The translations under genes and the position numbers were made by a program. 64,000 bases of DNA from Trebonia sp963785645. GTDB taxonomy: Bacteria; Actinomycetota; Actinomycetes; Streptosporangiales; Streptosporangiaceae. A model generated the notes under the pieces. That model was not told where the DNA came from and did no database searches. It was given only the letters and a program-made list of their open reading frames with translations. The stretch covers positions 132,018-196,017 of the forward strand of contig CAWAWG010000020.1 of NCBI GenBank assembly GCA_963785645.1, written 5' to 3'. Positions 17,031-25,852 of this stretch are shown in pieces; position 1 is the stretch's first letter, and the number at the start of each line of letters is the position of its first letter.

Positions 17031-18002
17031 TTATGGCACCAGGACGGTGCGCTCGCCCGGGGTCTCCCTGCTCGCCCAGGCCCGCTCGACGTCGGCCAGC
17101 GGCATGACGTTCGCCCGGACGCCGATCGTGCCCGCGCTGATCTCCGCTACCAGCGGCGGCAGTTCGGCGACGTAGTCCGCGCGGGGAGACCGAGCCCTGG
17201 CCGCTGCCCAGCAGACGGAAGTTAGCCGAGCGCAGTGCCGCGGACGGCAGCTCGATCGTCGGCCCGGCGACCGACCCGATCTGGATCCAGTCCAGCGCCC
17301 GGCTCCGGTCGGACCGCGCGGTCAGCAGCGCCGTGATCGCCTGCCGGGTGGGCACGCCCCACAGGTAGTCGAGGACGATGTCTACCTCGGCGGCCGCGGC
17401 GGCCAGTGCCTGCCCCGTCGCTTCGGCGTCGTCGGTCAGCTGGACCACGTCGTCGGCGCCCGCCGGGATCAGCGCGCGCAGCCGTTCCAGGTCACGGCCG
17501 ACGCCGATCGACGCGCCCGGCGCCGAGCCGCCTGGCCACCTGGACCGCCATCGCCCCCGCGTTGCCGGTCGCGCCGAGGACAAGGACGCTCTGCCCCGGC
17601 TTGAGCTGGACGCGGCGCCGTAGCGCTACCCAGGAGGACATCGCCGGGTTCATCGCCGCGGCGACCCGCGCGACGTCGGCGCCGTCGGGCAGCTCGACCG
17701 AGCGGCGCCGGGTCAACGAGCGCCTTGTCCGCCATCGTGCCGAGCACGTCGTCGTCGGCCGCGAAGTAGACGAGCCTCCCGTCGGGCAGCCGCCCGACGC
17801 CGTCGACCCCGGGGATCATCGGCAGCGTGCCGCTGCTTGTGTAGTGCTTTCCCGCGGCGCCGCTGCGGACACGCGGGTGCAGGCCCACGGCGAGGACGTC
17901 GGCGAGCACCTCTCCCGCGGCGGACGGCTCGGGCACCTCGAAACGCTGGTAGCGGGGCGGTTCCGTGAACGATGTCACGACGGCCGCGTTCATCTTGGCC
18001 AT
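17031..18002 (-). pseudogene. Quinone oxidoreductase-like (zinc-free MDR family) protein, three frameshifts
   Basis: Read across frames, this is a medium-chain dehydrogenase/reductase of about 320 residues: N-terminus MNAAVVTSFTEPPRYQRFEV, substrate segment PMIPGVDGVGRLPDGRLVYF, cofactor segment QSVLVLGATGNAGAMAVQVA, and C-terminus LADVERAWASRETPGERTVL. Frame changes lie near 17700, 17520 and 17190. No structural zinc cysteines are seen, as in quinone reductases. It is divergent from a MarR gene, with a large dyad in the 97-bp gap, so it is probably induced by an electrophile or quinone sensed by that regulator. Confidence 0.82.
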
Positions 18003-18038
18003 GGCTTGCCTCTCTTACTCTTACCCGGAAGATCGCAT

Positions 18039-18081
18039 TTAGTTTGTGTCACGTACTAATTTAGTTGGTGATACAAACTAA
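18039..18081. promoter_or_regulatory. Nested dyad between the oxidoreductase and MarR genes, candidate operator
   Basis: TTAGTTTGT (18039-18047) and ACAAACTAA (18073-18081) are perfect 9-bp inverted arms, and a smaller perfect dyad, ACTAA T TTAGT (18055-18065), lies centrally. The outer arms share the TTAGT core with the inner dyad, so up to two MarR dimers could bind. The site covers the divergent promoter region. Confidence 0.62.
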
Positions 18082-18099
18082 GTCAAGTAGACTGACCGC

Positions 18100-18819
18100 A
18101 TGTCGCCGCAACCGGAAGTCGCCGCAGAGCAGCCGCAGCTCGATCCAGTGGACGGGATGGCGCAGCTTGCGTTCGTGATCATGGGTCTGGTCGAGCGCAG
18201 GGCGGCCGAGCACCAGCTGTCGATCCCGGCGGTACGCCTGCTCGGCGTGCTGCGTGACCGCGAGCCGACCATGCAGGAGCTCGCCCGGTTCCTCGGGCTG
18301 GACAAGTCGAGCGTCACCGGCCTGGTGGACCGCGCGGAGCGCCGCGGCCTGGTCGCCCGCACGCCCTCGCCTGCCGACAAGCGGGCCGTCCTGGTCAGGC
18401 TCACCGACGACGGCCGTTCGCTCGTGTCCGAGGCCGCCGGACTCGTCGCCGCGGACGTCACCGCCATGCTCGACCGCCTGGCGCCCAGGGACCGGGCGAC
18501 GCTCTCCCGGCTCGTGACCCGGCTCCTCGCCGCCCACGCGGCCGACCAGGGCATCGACCTGTTCGCGACGCTGCCCCCGCTGCCGGCGGTCCAGGTTCGC
18601 CGGGAATTAACCGGCAAACCTCGCGCGAAACGTAAGCACGGCACCTCCCAGGCCAACACCAGGAAGTTGACGGCTCGCCTTGAGCCTGCTTCAGGCGTCC
18701 CGGATGTGCTTTCCCGGTCGGCGGCGCCTTACTTCGTGATTATCCGTGAGGTGACCTCCCGGTATCCGCGCAGCGCTGCGGCTTTGCTTACGCGGGACCG
18801 CACTTTGCTTACACGGTGA
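18100..18819 (+). CDS. MarR family transcriptional regulator with long C-terminal extension
   Basis: Residues about 20-155 form a MarR domain (LSIPAVRLLGVL, MQELARFLGLDKSSVTGLVDRAERRGLV, wing SPADKRAVLVRLTDDG). The open frame then continues for about 75 residues of basic, low-similarity sequence (from about LTGKPRAKRKHG onward) beyond the normal family length of 140-160. The tail may result from a lost stop or a frame error near 18600. It is divergent from the oxidoreductase gene and should repress it. Confidence 0.85.
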   Translation: MSPQPEVAAEQPQLDPVDGMAQLAFVIMGLVERRAAEHQLSIPAVRLLGVLRDREPTMQELARFLGLDKSSVTGLVDRAERRGLVARTPSPADKRAVLVRLTDDGRSLVSEAAGLVAADVTAMLDRLAPRDRATLSRLVTRLLAAHAADQGIDLFATLPPLPAVQVRRELTGKPRAKRKHGTSQANTRKLTARLEPASGVPDVLSRSAAPYFVIIREVTSRYPRSAAALLTRDRTLLTR

Positions 18820-19544
18820 CCATGATCGTCGTCTTTGCCTAGCAGGTGACCATGATCATGTCCGATTCGCGGTAAATGCGGCGCCGGTTGGTAAGCAGAG
18901 GTGAGCGCGGTGTCGCGGCAGGTGGTGGCCGGGCCGGGCATACTGTCGCAATCCGGGCAGCGGGCGCCCGGCATCGGGACAAAGTAACGAAGTGCGGTTG
19001 CCTTGTTAGGGCCGACAGTAACGACGAGCAGCGGTCTCTGTATGCGGCTTTTGCGGAGCGAAATCGCGCTATTCCCGGGGTTCTCCGGACCACGCCTGAC
19101 CGGGCTGGACAAACGTCGTCACCAGGCACAGCGGTTTCCTAAGTTCCCGGCGTTGATCTCCCGGGAAGCGGATTTACATCCGGTGCACGGCGGGTAATCG
19201 AGGGCTCGGCCCGGCACCATCGCCAAGGTTTTCGCTTTGCAGGTCAATTAAGCAGGTTATAACCTGCGGAATTGACCCGATAACGGGTCGCGTCGCGGGA
19301 GCGGCGGGATCTTCCTGGCATACCCGGCACGCGTACGGGCCGCCCGCCGCGCAGCTAGATCCTTACGCCAATGACATTGACCTATGATGTGGAAAAATAT
19401 CCATCATCGCGCCCCGGTGCGACGGTTTTGTTGGAGACGCCCGGCGGAGTGTCGTGAGTAATTCTCGGGAATGACAGAAAGCACCATCCGTTCGGGATAA
19501 TTGGAATTTATATCCCGAACGGATGCGTGGCTTCGCCCTGATCG
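18820..19544. other. 725-bp intergenic region rich in palindromes
   Basis: No believable gene was found. Short repeats include GGTGACCATGATC-like copies near 18815 and 18843. GCAGGTTATAACCTGC (19252-19267) is a perfect palindrome, closely followed by GACCCG, ATAA, CGGGTC (19274-19289). The strongest structure is the hairpin at 19485-19525, listed separately. Confidence 0.6.
19485..19525. terminator. Strong 15-bp hairpin beyond the MFS gene end
   Basis: CATCCGTTCGGGATA (19485-19499) and TATCCCGAACGGATG (19511-19525) pair perfectly around an 11-base A/T-rich loop. It lies 20 bases past the stop of the minus-strand MFS gene, fitting a terminator, though without a clean U-tract. The arm belongs to a motif, CANNCGTTCGGGATAA, that also occurs at 36527-36542 and 51965-51980. 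Confidence 0.55.
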
Positions 19545-21059
19545 CTACCGCTGCGCCGGCTGCGGCGTGGCAACGGAGTCAGCGGCGCCGTCCGCCGGGA
19601 CCTGGTCGCGTCCCGGCGCGGCGACGGGCCTGCGGGGGGCGCCGGGGAGCCAGAGGGAGAGCAGGACGGCGAGGACGGAGAAGCCGGTCGCCCACCAGAA
19701 CGCGATGTGGAACGCGGTGACCAGGTCTGCGTGGTGCGCGGTGACGGCACCGGACAGGATGACCGCGAGGACGGCGGTGCCGAATGAGCCGCCGATCTGC
19801 TGAACCATCCGGGTGAGCACGCTCACGTGGGCGACCTGTCCCTTTTCGAGGCCGAGGAACGCGACGGCCATCAGGGGGATCATCACGGCGCCGAGGCCGA
19901 ACCCGCGGACAGCGAGCCAGGCAGCGAGCAGCCAGTCGCTCGCGTGCGGTCCGGCGAACGCGAAGGGGCAGGTCGCGGCGGCCACGATCGCGAAGCCGGC
20001 GACGGCGACCGGGCGGGCGCCGATCTTGTCGGTGAGCCGCCCGGCCAGACCGCGGGAGAACAGGGTGCCGACGCCCTGCGGGACGAGCATGATCCCGGCC
20101 GTCAGGGCGGAGGCGCCGCGCACCTCCTGGTAGTACAGGGGCAGCAGCAGCATCGCGCCGTACAGGGAGAAGCCGGTGAAGAACAGGACCGCGGACGCCG
20201 AGGCGACCGGCCGCCGGGCGAGCAGTCGCACGTCGACGAGCGCCTGCCCGCGCCGTCCGGACCCGTGCTGCCTGGTCAGGCGCAGCGCGTAGCCGGTGAA
20301 CGCGGCGGTGAGGACGATGCCGATCGCCAGCGGGACGATGACACCCGGGTGCGCGAAGCCGGCCTCGCTGCCCGCGTCGCTCAGCCCGAGGATGATCGCG
20401 GCGACACCGGGCGCGAGCAGGGCGAGACCCGGCAGGTCGAGACGCGGCCTGGGCGCCGCCGGGTCGGGCTTGTCGGCGGGCAGGTAGCGCGCGGCGAGGA
20501 TGAGCCCGGCGACGCAGAACGGCACGTTCACCCAGAACATGAACCGCCAGCTGAGGTGGGTGAGGATCGCGCCGCCGACGAGCGGGCCGAGTACGGGGCC
20601 GAGCAGCGCGGGCAGCGCGATGACGGTGACGGTCCGGCCGAGGGCCTTGCCGCCGGCGGCCTGCATGATCAGCGTGGTCAGCAGCGGGAACATGATGCCG
20701 CCGGCCGCGCCCTGCACGACGCGCCAGGCGATCAGCGAGCCGATGTTCCAGGCCAGGCTGGAGCCGACCGAGCCGACGAGGAAGACGGTGAGCGCGGCCA
20801 TCCACAGCCGCTTGCCGCCGAACCGGCGCTGTCCCCAGGTGGACAGCGGCACCGCGATGCCCAGCGCGAGCAGGTAGCCGGTCGTCACCCACTGGACGGC
20901 GGAGACCGACGCGTGCAACTGGGTGGCGAGCGTGTGCAGCGCGACGCTGACGATCGTCGTGTCGAAGATGACCGCGAGGAACCCGACGATCAGGATCAGC
21001 GCGCTCTTGAGAACCTTCGGGTCAATCCTGTCCTGACCTGGTGCCGATCTCGCCGCCAT
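19545..21059 (-). CDS. MFS transporter, DHA2 drug:H+ antiporter family
   Basis: A 504-residue protein with 14 predicted helices: first helix LILIVGFLAVIFDTTIVSVAL with motif D, motif A variant STWGQRRFGGKRLW, motif C GPVLGPLVGGAIL. It should export a drug or toxic metabolite by proton exchange. The ATG at 21059 has GGGAG upstream; a 77-codon longer frame runs into the TetR gene and operator and is not real. The divergent TetR gene and the dyad at 21076-21097 suggest substrate-induced expression. Confidence 0.93.
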   Translation of the reverse strand: MAARSAPGQDRIDPKVLKSALILIVGFLAVIFDTTIVSVALHTLATQLHASVSAVQWVTTGYLLALGIAVPLSTWGQRRFGGKRLWMAALTVFLVGSVGSSLAWNIGSLIAWRVVQGAAGGIMFPLLTTLIMQAAGGKALGRTVTVIALPALLGPVLGPLVGGAILTHLSWRFMFWVNVPFCVAGLILAARYLPADKPDPAAPRPRLDLPGLALLAPGVAAIILGLSDAGSEAGFAHPGVIVPLAIGIVLTAAFTGYALRLTRQHGSGRRGQALVDVRLLARRPVASASAVLFFTGFSLYGAMLLLPLYYQEVRGASALTAGIMLVPQGVGTLFSRGLAGRLTDKIGARPVAVAGFAIVAAATCPFAFAGPHASDWLLAAWLAVRGFGLGAVMIPLMAVAFLGLEKGQVAHVSVLTRMVQQIGGSFGTAVLAVILSGAVTAHHADLVTAFHIAFWWATGFSVLAVLLSLWLPGAPRRPVAAPGRDQVPADGAADSVATPQPAQR

Positions 21060-21075
21060 GACCGCTCCCGACAAA

Positions 21076-21097
21076 TAAGAGATGGATTCATCTCTTA
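21076..21097. promoter_or_regulatory. TetR operator candidate
   Basis: TAAGAGATG (21076-21084), four bases, then CATCTCTTA (21089-21097): perfect 9-bp arms, 16 bp from the MFS start. A partial copy, TCTCTTATTTTTC, lies near 21132, before the TetR start. The arrangement suggests repression of both divergent genes. Confidence 0.68.
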
Positions 21098-21165
21098 CGA
21101 GCGTACGGGCCCGGGATAAGGAATGCAAGCGTCTCTTATTTTTCTTGTCGGCTATCCTCACCGGT

Positions 21166-21762
21166 GTGACCGAGCAACTGCACCGGCAGCGGCGGCGCGG
21201 CGAGGAGCTAGAGGCCGCGCTGCTCGAGGCCGCGTGGGGGGAACTGGCCGACGCGGGCTTCGCGAAGCTGACGATGGAGTCGGTCGCCACCCGCGCGAAG
21301 ACCGGCGTCGCGGTGCTCTACCGGCGCTGGCCGAACAAGGACGAGCTGGTGCTCGCCGCCATCAGGCACTATGGGGAGACGCGCCCGGTCCAGGTCCCGG
21401 ACACCGGGACCCTGCGCGGCGACGTGCTCGCGCTGCTCAAATCCTTCAGCGACGCGCGGAGTTCCTTTGCCGTGGTCATCCCCGCCACCTTCGCGGGCCT
21501 CCAGTCGAACAGCGGTCTTACCCCGGCGCAAGTGCGGGCCCGGATCATGGAAAACCGGCCGGTGTGGTCGGACGAGATCTACCGCCGTGCATGCGAGCGC
21601 GGCGAGATCGACCTGGAGAAGGTGCCCGCCGCCGTGCTGTCGATGCCGTTCGACCTGATGCGCCACGACATGCTGATGACGCTCAAGCCGGTGCCCGCCG
21701 ACCGGATCTCGACGATCGTCGACGACCTTTTCATGCCGCTGATCGCCGCTTACCGGGGGTAA
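21166..21762 (+). CDS. TetR family transcriptional regulator
   Basis: From the GTG at 21166 the product has 198 residues with an N-terminal helix-turn-helix (LTMESVATRAKTGVAVLYRRWPNK, about 36-60) and the C-terminal ligand domain. The longer ATG frame (21082) would start inside the operator dyad and is unlikely. The gene is divergent from the MFS exporter gene. Confidence 0.9.
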   Translation: MTEQLHRQRRRGEELEAALLEAAWGELADAGFAKLTMESVATRAKTGVAVLYRRWPNKDELVLAAIRHYGETRPVQVPDTGTLRGDVLALLKSFSDARSSFAVVIPATFAGLQSNSGLTPAQVRARIMENRPVWSDEIYRRACERGEIDLEKVPAAVLSMPFDLMRHDMLMTLKPVPADRISTIVDDLFMPLIAAYRG

Positions 21763-21820
21763 GACGCTTCCGGCCGCGGGCTGGAAGCCGCCGCCGCGAC
21801 CGTGCACGAAAGCGCCGCCG

Positions 21821-22469
21821 TCAGTGCTCGCCGAGGAAGGCCAGGACGGCTAGGACGCGGCGGTGGTCGGAGTCGGACGGGGGGAGGCCGAGCTTGGCGA
21901 AGATGTTGCCGACGTGCTTTTCGACGGCGCGCTCGGAGACGGTGAAGCGGTCGGCGATGGCACTGTTGGAGCGGCCCTCGGCCATCAGGGCGAGGACGTC
22001 GTGCTCGCGCGGGGTGAGCGCGTCGAGGGCGGCCGTGTGCCGGGTCGCGGTCAGCAGGCCGGCGACGACCTCCGGGTCGAGGGCGGTGCCGCCCGCCGCG
22101 ACCCGGGTAATCGCGTCGGCGAACTCCGCGACGTTGGCGACCCGGTCCTTGAGCAGGTAACCGACGCCGCCCGAGCGCATGCGCAGCAGGTCGGCCGCGT
22201 ACCTGGTCTCGACGTACTGGGAGAACACCAGGATGCCGACGCCGGGGTGGGCGCGGCGGATCGCGATCGCGGCGCGCAGGCCCTCGTCGGTGTGGTCGGG
22301 AGGCATCCGCACATCGACGATCGCGACGTCAGGCTCGTGATCGGCGACGGCGGCCAGCAGGGCGGTCGCGTCGCCGACCGCGGCCACGATCTGGTGGCCG
22401 CGGTCGGTCGAGTATCTCGGTGAGGCCCGCCCGGATCACGGCGGCGTCCTCGGCTATGACGATGCGCAT
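21821..22469 (-). pseudogene. NarL/LuxR-type response regulator, one frameshift
   Basis: The protein is a standard two-domain regulator: the receiver begins MRIVIAEDAAVIRAGLTEIL with phosphoacceptor D in VAIVDVRMPP, then a LuxR helix-turn-helix (LTPREHDVLALMAEGRSNSAIADRFTVSERAVEKHVGNIF). One extra base near 22405 in a GACCGACCGCGG context separates the first 22 residues from the rest. The partner kinase gene lies immediately upstream on the same strand (13 bases), and the pair follows an ABC exporter, whose expression it may control. Confidence 0.88.
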
Positions 22470-22482
22470 GGTTTCCGTGTTC

Positions 22483-23982
22483 TCAGGCGTGGGACGGCAG
22501 TTCGACGGTGACCGTGGTCGGGCCGCCGAGCGGGCTGTCGATCTCGATGCGGCCGTCGACGGTGCGGACGCGGTCGGCCAGCCCGCGCAGGCCGCCGTTG
22601 GGCGCCGGGTACGCGCCGCCGACGCCGTCGTCCGTGACCCGGATCCGCAGCAGGCCGGGTACGTGCACGGCTTCGAGCGTAGCGTGGCGGGCGCCGCTGT
22701 GCTTGGCCACGTTGGCCAGCAGTTCGGCGGCCGAGAAGTAGGCGATGGTCTCGATCGCGGCCGACGGCCGCTCGGGGATATCGGTGATCAGCTCGACGGG
22801 CAAGGCGCTGCGGTTCGCCAGGGTGGCGAGCGCGTCCGCCAGGCCGTTGTCGAGCACCGGCGGGTGGATGCCCCGGGCCAGGGTCCGCAGGTCGGTGATC
22901 GCCTCGAGGGCGCCGCGGTGCGCGTCCTCGACGAGCTGGGTGACCCGGGCCAGGTCAACGACGCCCGCGTCCTGCAGCTTCTCCCGGGCCAGGCCGAGCT
23001 TCATGGCCAGGGCCACGAGCTGCGCCTGGGTGCCGTCGTGCAGGTCCCGTTCGATGGTCCGGAGCCTGGCGGCGGAGTCATCTACGACCCGCGCCCGGCT
23101 CTGCTCAAGCGCGCGGATCCGGGCCGCCGACCAACCGGGTCCGAGCAGGCCGCGCATCAGCCAGCGGTCGGCTTCCGTCAGGCCGTGCACCGCCCACGGG
23201 CCCGCGAGCAGCAGGGCGACGCCCAGCGGTATGAGCGTGAACGAGCCGGACGGACTCGCGAGCGCGGTGCCCGTGAGCGCACTGTCAAGGCCGAGCGTCC
23301 ACCAGGCGGGGAAGGTCAGGCAGAATACGCCGCCCAGCCAGCAGACCGCGATGACCGCAACGCCGAGCACCGCGAGCTGCAGCTTCAGCGCGAAATAGCC
23401 GCGCGCCCGCCAGGCGACCGGGTCGAGGGTCCGCGCGCCGATCCAGCCGCCCGCGCCGCTCAGCGGCCGCAGGTCGGTGACCGTGACCCCGGCCCCGGCG
23501 GCCAGCTCGGTGACCTGGGCCTGCGGCAGCCTCCTGGTGGTGACCCCGGGCTTCGTCTCCCACACTCTGGCCTTCCCCCCGGCGCCGGCGACCGCCGCGG
23601 CCAGGGCGGCGGCGGCCGCCATGTCCGGTGTCGCCACCTTCAGCTGCAGCAGGGGCTTGAGCGGCGGCGGCGCGGGGATGTCTTCGCCGAGCAGCTTGCG
23701 GGCGAGGGAACGGGCGACCGCGCCGAACTTCCGCAGGACGTCCGTGGAGATCGCCCAGAATATCCCGTTATGAAGCATCGGCACCGTGAAGGCAAACGCG
23801 ACGGCGGCCAGCGGAAGGCCCACGAGGGCATGGCCGATTTCGTTCCAGGTTCGCCTGGTGAAAGGCGCCTCGATCACATGCCGCAGCGGCGACGCGGCCG
23901 ACTGAGCCGACTCGGTCATGAAGTGATTGTCGTACGTGATGACGGTGCTGTGACCGCCTGCTGACCTTGTTTGTGTGTTCAT
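22483..23982 (-). CDS. NarL-type sensor histidine kinase with membrane sensor domain
   Basis: The 499-residue kinase has an N-terminal sensor with hydrophobic segments (about 55-75 and 200-275), a HisKA_3 dimerisation helix with the phospho-His in TIERDLHDGTQAQL, and an HATPase domain (ELLANVAKHSGA, DDGVGGA, GLRGLADRV). The stretch of about 105-185 between the membrane parts is Ala-rich and unusual. An alternative start MTESAQ exists 21 codons later. It should phosphorylate the adjacent response regulator. Upstream on the same strand are the ABC-2 exporter genes. Confidence 0.9.
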   Translation of the reverse strand: MNTQTRSAGGHSTVITYDNHFMTESAQSAASPLRHVIEAPFTRRTWNEIGHALVGLPLAAVAFAFTVPMLHNGIFWAISTDVLRKFGAVARSLARKLLGEDIPAPPPLKPLLQLKVATPDMAAAAALAAAVAGAGGKARVWETKPGVTTRRLPQAQVTELAAGAGVTVTDLRPLSGAGGWIGARTLDPVAWRARGYFALKLQLAVLGVAVIAVCWLGGVFCLTFPAWWTLGLDSALTGTALASPSGSFTLIPLGVALLLAGPWAVHGLTEADRWLMRGLLGPGWSAARIRALEQSRARVVDDSAARLRTIERDLHDGTQAQLVALAMKLGLAREKLQDAGVVDLARVTQLVEDAHRGALEAITDLRTLARGIHPPVLDNGLADALATLANRSALPVELITDIPERPSAAIETIAYFSAAELLANVAKHSGARHATLEAVHVPGLLRIRVTDDGVGGAYPAPNGGLRGLADRVRTVDGRIEIDSPLGGPTTVTVELPSHA

Positions 23983-24100
23983 GCCTCGATGCTGCGCCGG
24001 GGCACTGGTTCACCGCGATCGTGGCAGCCGAGGCCGTTTGGTACGGCTAGCACGACCATTGCCGCCTACGCCGCGGGCGATGGCGGGCGAGATGCCCGGG

Positions 24101-24853
24101 TTAATGCCAGCGGAAGCGCCAGGCGGCGAAGGTGCAGGCGGCGGCGGTCCAGGCGAGCAGGACAACGAAGTCCGTCAGCGGGGCGTGGGCGACCGGGGTG
24201 TAGCCGTGCTGGAGGATCTGGGCGAGGGCACGGACCGGGAACAGGCCGACGGCCGCGGACAGCCAGTGCGGGACGGGGAATGTCGGGTCGAAGATGCCGG
24301 ACATGATGGCCAGGGGGAGGTAACTGGCGTTGGCGATCGGGGACGCGGACTCGGCGCTGCCCGCGACCGCGCTGAGCGCGAGGCCCAGGGCACCGAAGCA
24401 CAGGACGCCGAGGATGAGGCCGCCGGCGATTTCCGGCAGGCCGCTGACGCGCGGGACCGCGCCGAAGGCAAGCGCGCCGATGGCCACGATGGACGCCGTG
24501 ATCGCGAGCGTGGTCGCCGCCGTGCTGCCGAGGACACCGGACAGGTAGGCGCTGGCGGGCAGCGGGGTGGTCCTGATCCGCTTCAGCACCCCGTCGTGCC
24601 TGAGGGTGGCGAGCTTGGCGCCGAGGTTCACGTACGCGGCGACGATCACGCCGAACGCGATGATCGACGGCACGAAGATCATCTGTCCCTCGACCTGCGT
24701 GCCCGGCAGGTCCCCGGTGGCGGTGGTCGACCCGATGAGCAGCAGCAGGGCGAGCGGCAGGGCGAAGGTGAACAGGGCGTACTCGGCGCTGCGCCAGAAC
24801 GAGCGCTGTTCGAGTAGCGCCTGGCGGTACGCCAGGCTGACGGTGCGGCTCAG
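24101..24853 (-). CDS. ABC-2 type transporter permease (DrrB-like)
   Basis: About 250 residues with six hydrophobic segments and the family segment RHDGVLKRIRTTPLPASAYL. No ATG, GTG or TTG suits the N-terminus: the first ATG (24682) would remove the first helix. A CTG at 24853, six bases after a clear GGAGG, begins LSRTVSLAYRQALLEQRSFWR, which is the expected N-terminal amphipathic part, so I take it as a rare CTG start. The ATPase gene ends 61 bp upstream, past an 18-bp hairpin. Confidence 0.78.
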   Translation of the reverse strand: MSRTVSLAYRQALLEQRSFWRSAEYALFTFALPLALLLLIGSTTATGDLPGTQVEGQMIFVPSIIAFGVIVAAYVNLGAKLATLRHDGVLKRIRTTPLPASAYLSGVLGSTAATTLAITASIVAIGALAFGAVPRVSGLPEIAGGLILGVLCFGALGLALSAVAGSAESASPIANASYLPLAIMSGIFDPTFPVPHWLSAAVGLFPVRALAQILQHGYTPVAHAPLTDFVVLLAWTAAACTFAAWRFRWH

Positions 24854-24908
24854 TTGGTGCCTCCAGTTACCTGCGGGGGGTACGGGGGGGCGTCCCCCGG
24901 GGGATATG

Positions 24909-24962
24909 GCTTGTCATGCGCCCGATACGATGGCGGTTTTTGCCATCGGGCGCATGACAAGC
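24909..24962. terminator. 18-bp perfect inverted repeat at the end of the ABC ATPase gene
   Basis: GCTTGTCATGCGCCCGAT (24909-24926) and ATCGGGCGCATGACAAGC (24945-24962) pair perfectly around 18 bases, and part of the loop (GATGGC and GCCATC) offers an alternative stem. The structure contains the last 16 codons and the stop of the ATPase gene and precedes the permease gene. It could reduce read-through or stabilise the upstream mRNA. Confidence 0.55.
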
Positions 24963-25852
24963 TCAAGGTAGGCGTCTTCCAGGGTGGGGGTTTCTACGGA
25001 CAGGTCGTCGAGGTCGCCCAGGTCGTTGGCGGCGGCCCAGTTGAGCAGTTCGCGCAGCGCGGTCGCGGAGTTCTCCGTCCGGCAGACCGCGAGTCCCCCG
25101 GTGACCACGAGCCCAAGGCAGCCGGGCGGCACGATGGTGCCGTCGAGCACCCGCGGCGGAGCGGTGAATTTGATCCGCGTCTTTACGCCCGCCTGGCGGG
25201 CGACGTGCCGCACCGTGCCGACGACCTGGATGCGGCCGTCCTGCAAGATCGCGACCCGGTCGGCCAGGCGCTCCGCCTCATCGAGGTAGTGGGTGGTGAG
25301 CACGATCGTCTTGCCGAGCGCGCGGAGGTTCTCGATCGCCGACCAGCAGCGGCGCCTCGACTCCGGGTCGAACCCGGTCGTCGGCTCGTCGAGGAAGATC
25401 AGGTCCGGGTCGCCGGCCAGGGCGAGGGCCAGGTCCAGGCGGCGGCGCTGCCCGCCCGACAGGCGCCTCACCTGGGAGTTCCTTTCCTTGGCGAGCTCGA
25501 CCATCTGCAGCAGTTCACCCAGGTCGCGCGGGTTGCGGTAGTAACCCCGCCAGCTGTCGATCAGCTCTGCCACCCGGGCCTGGCGCGGGAAGCCGCATTC
25601 CTGCAAGACGATGCCGATCCGCTCGCGGAGCCGGGCGGGCTGCGCCTGCGGGTCCAGGCCAAGCACGCTGACGGTGCCGCCGGTGCGCCGCCTGAAGCCT
25701 TCGAGGATCTCGACGGTTGTGGTCTTGCCCGCGCCGTTCGGGCCGAGGAGGCAGAAGACCTCGCCGGACCTGACCTCGAAGTCGACGCCCTTGAGCACCG
25801 CTCGCTGCGCATAGCTCATCGTCAGACCGCAGACCTCGATCGCTGTGCTCAC
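24914..25852 (-). CDS. ABC-2 type transporter ATP-binding protein (DrrA-like)
   Basis: A 312-residue ATPase with Walker A GPNGAGKT (about 38-45), signature LSGGQRRRLDLALAL, Walker B LIFLDEPTTGFD and the C-terminal part typical of daunorubicin-type exporters. It pairs with the permease downstream. Its ATG overlaps the stop of the TetR gene by four bases, which places regulator and exporter in one coupled transcript. Confidence 0.92.
   Translation of the reverse strand: MSTAIEVCGLTMSYAQRAVLKGVDFEVRSGEVFCLLGPNGAGKTTTVEILEGFRRRTGGTVSVLGLDPQAQPARLRERIGIVLQECGFPRQARVAELIDSWRGYYRNPRDLGELLQMVELAKERNSQVRRLSGGQRRRLDLALALAGDPDLIFLDEPTTGFDPESRRRCWSAIENLRALGKTIVLTTHYLDEAERLADRVAILQDGRIQVVGTVRHVARQAGVKTRIKFTAPPRVLDGTIVPPGCLGLVVTGGLAVCRTENSATALRELLNWAAANDLGDLDDLSVETPTLEDAYLELVMRPMAKTAIVSGA

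Noticed and set aside
19827..21119. 430-codon plus-strand frame
   Set aside because: Antisense of the MFS exporter; Glu/Gly/Arg-rich composition with no hydrophobic core or motif.
22420..23964. 514-codon plus-strand frame
   Set aside because: Antisense of the histidine kinase gene; no recognisable domain.
24909..24962. Insertion-sequence terminal inverted repeats
   Set aside because: The arms are separated by only 18 bases and no transposase fits between them; the structure is a hairpin within a coding end.
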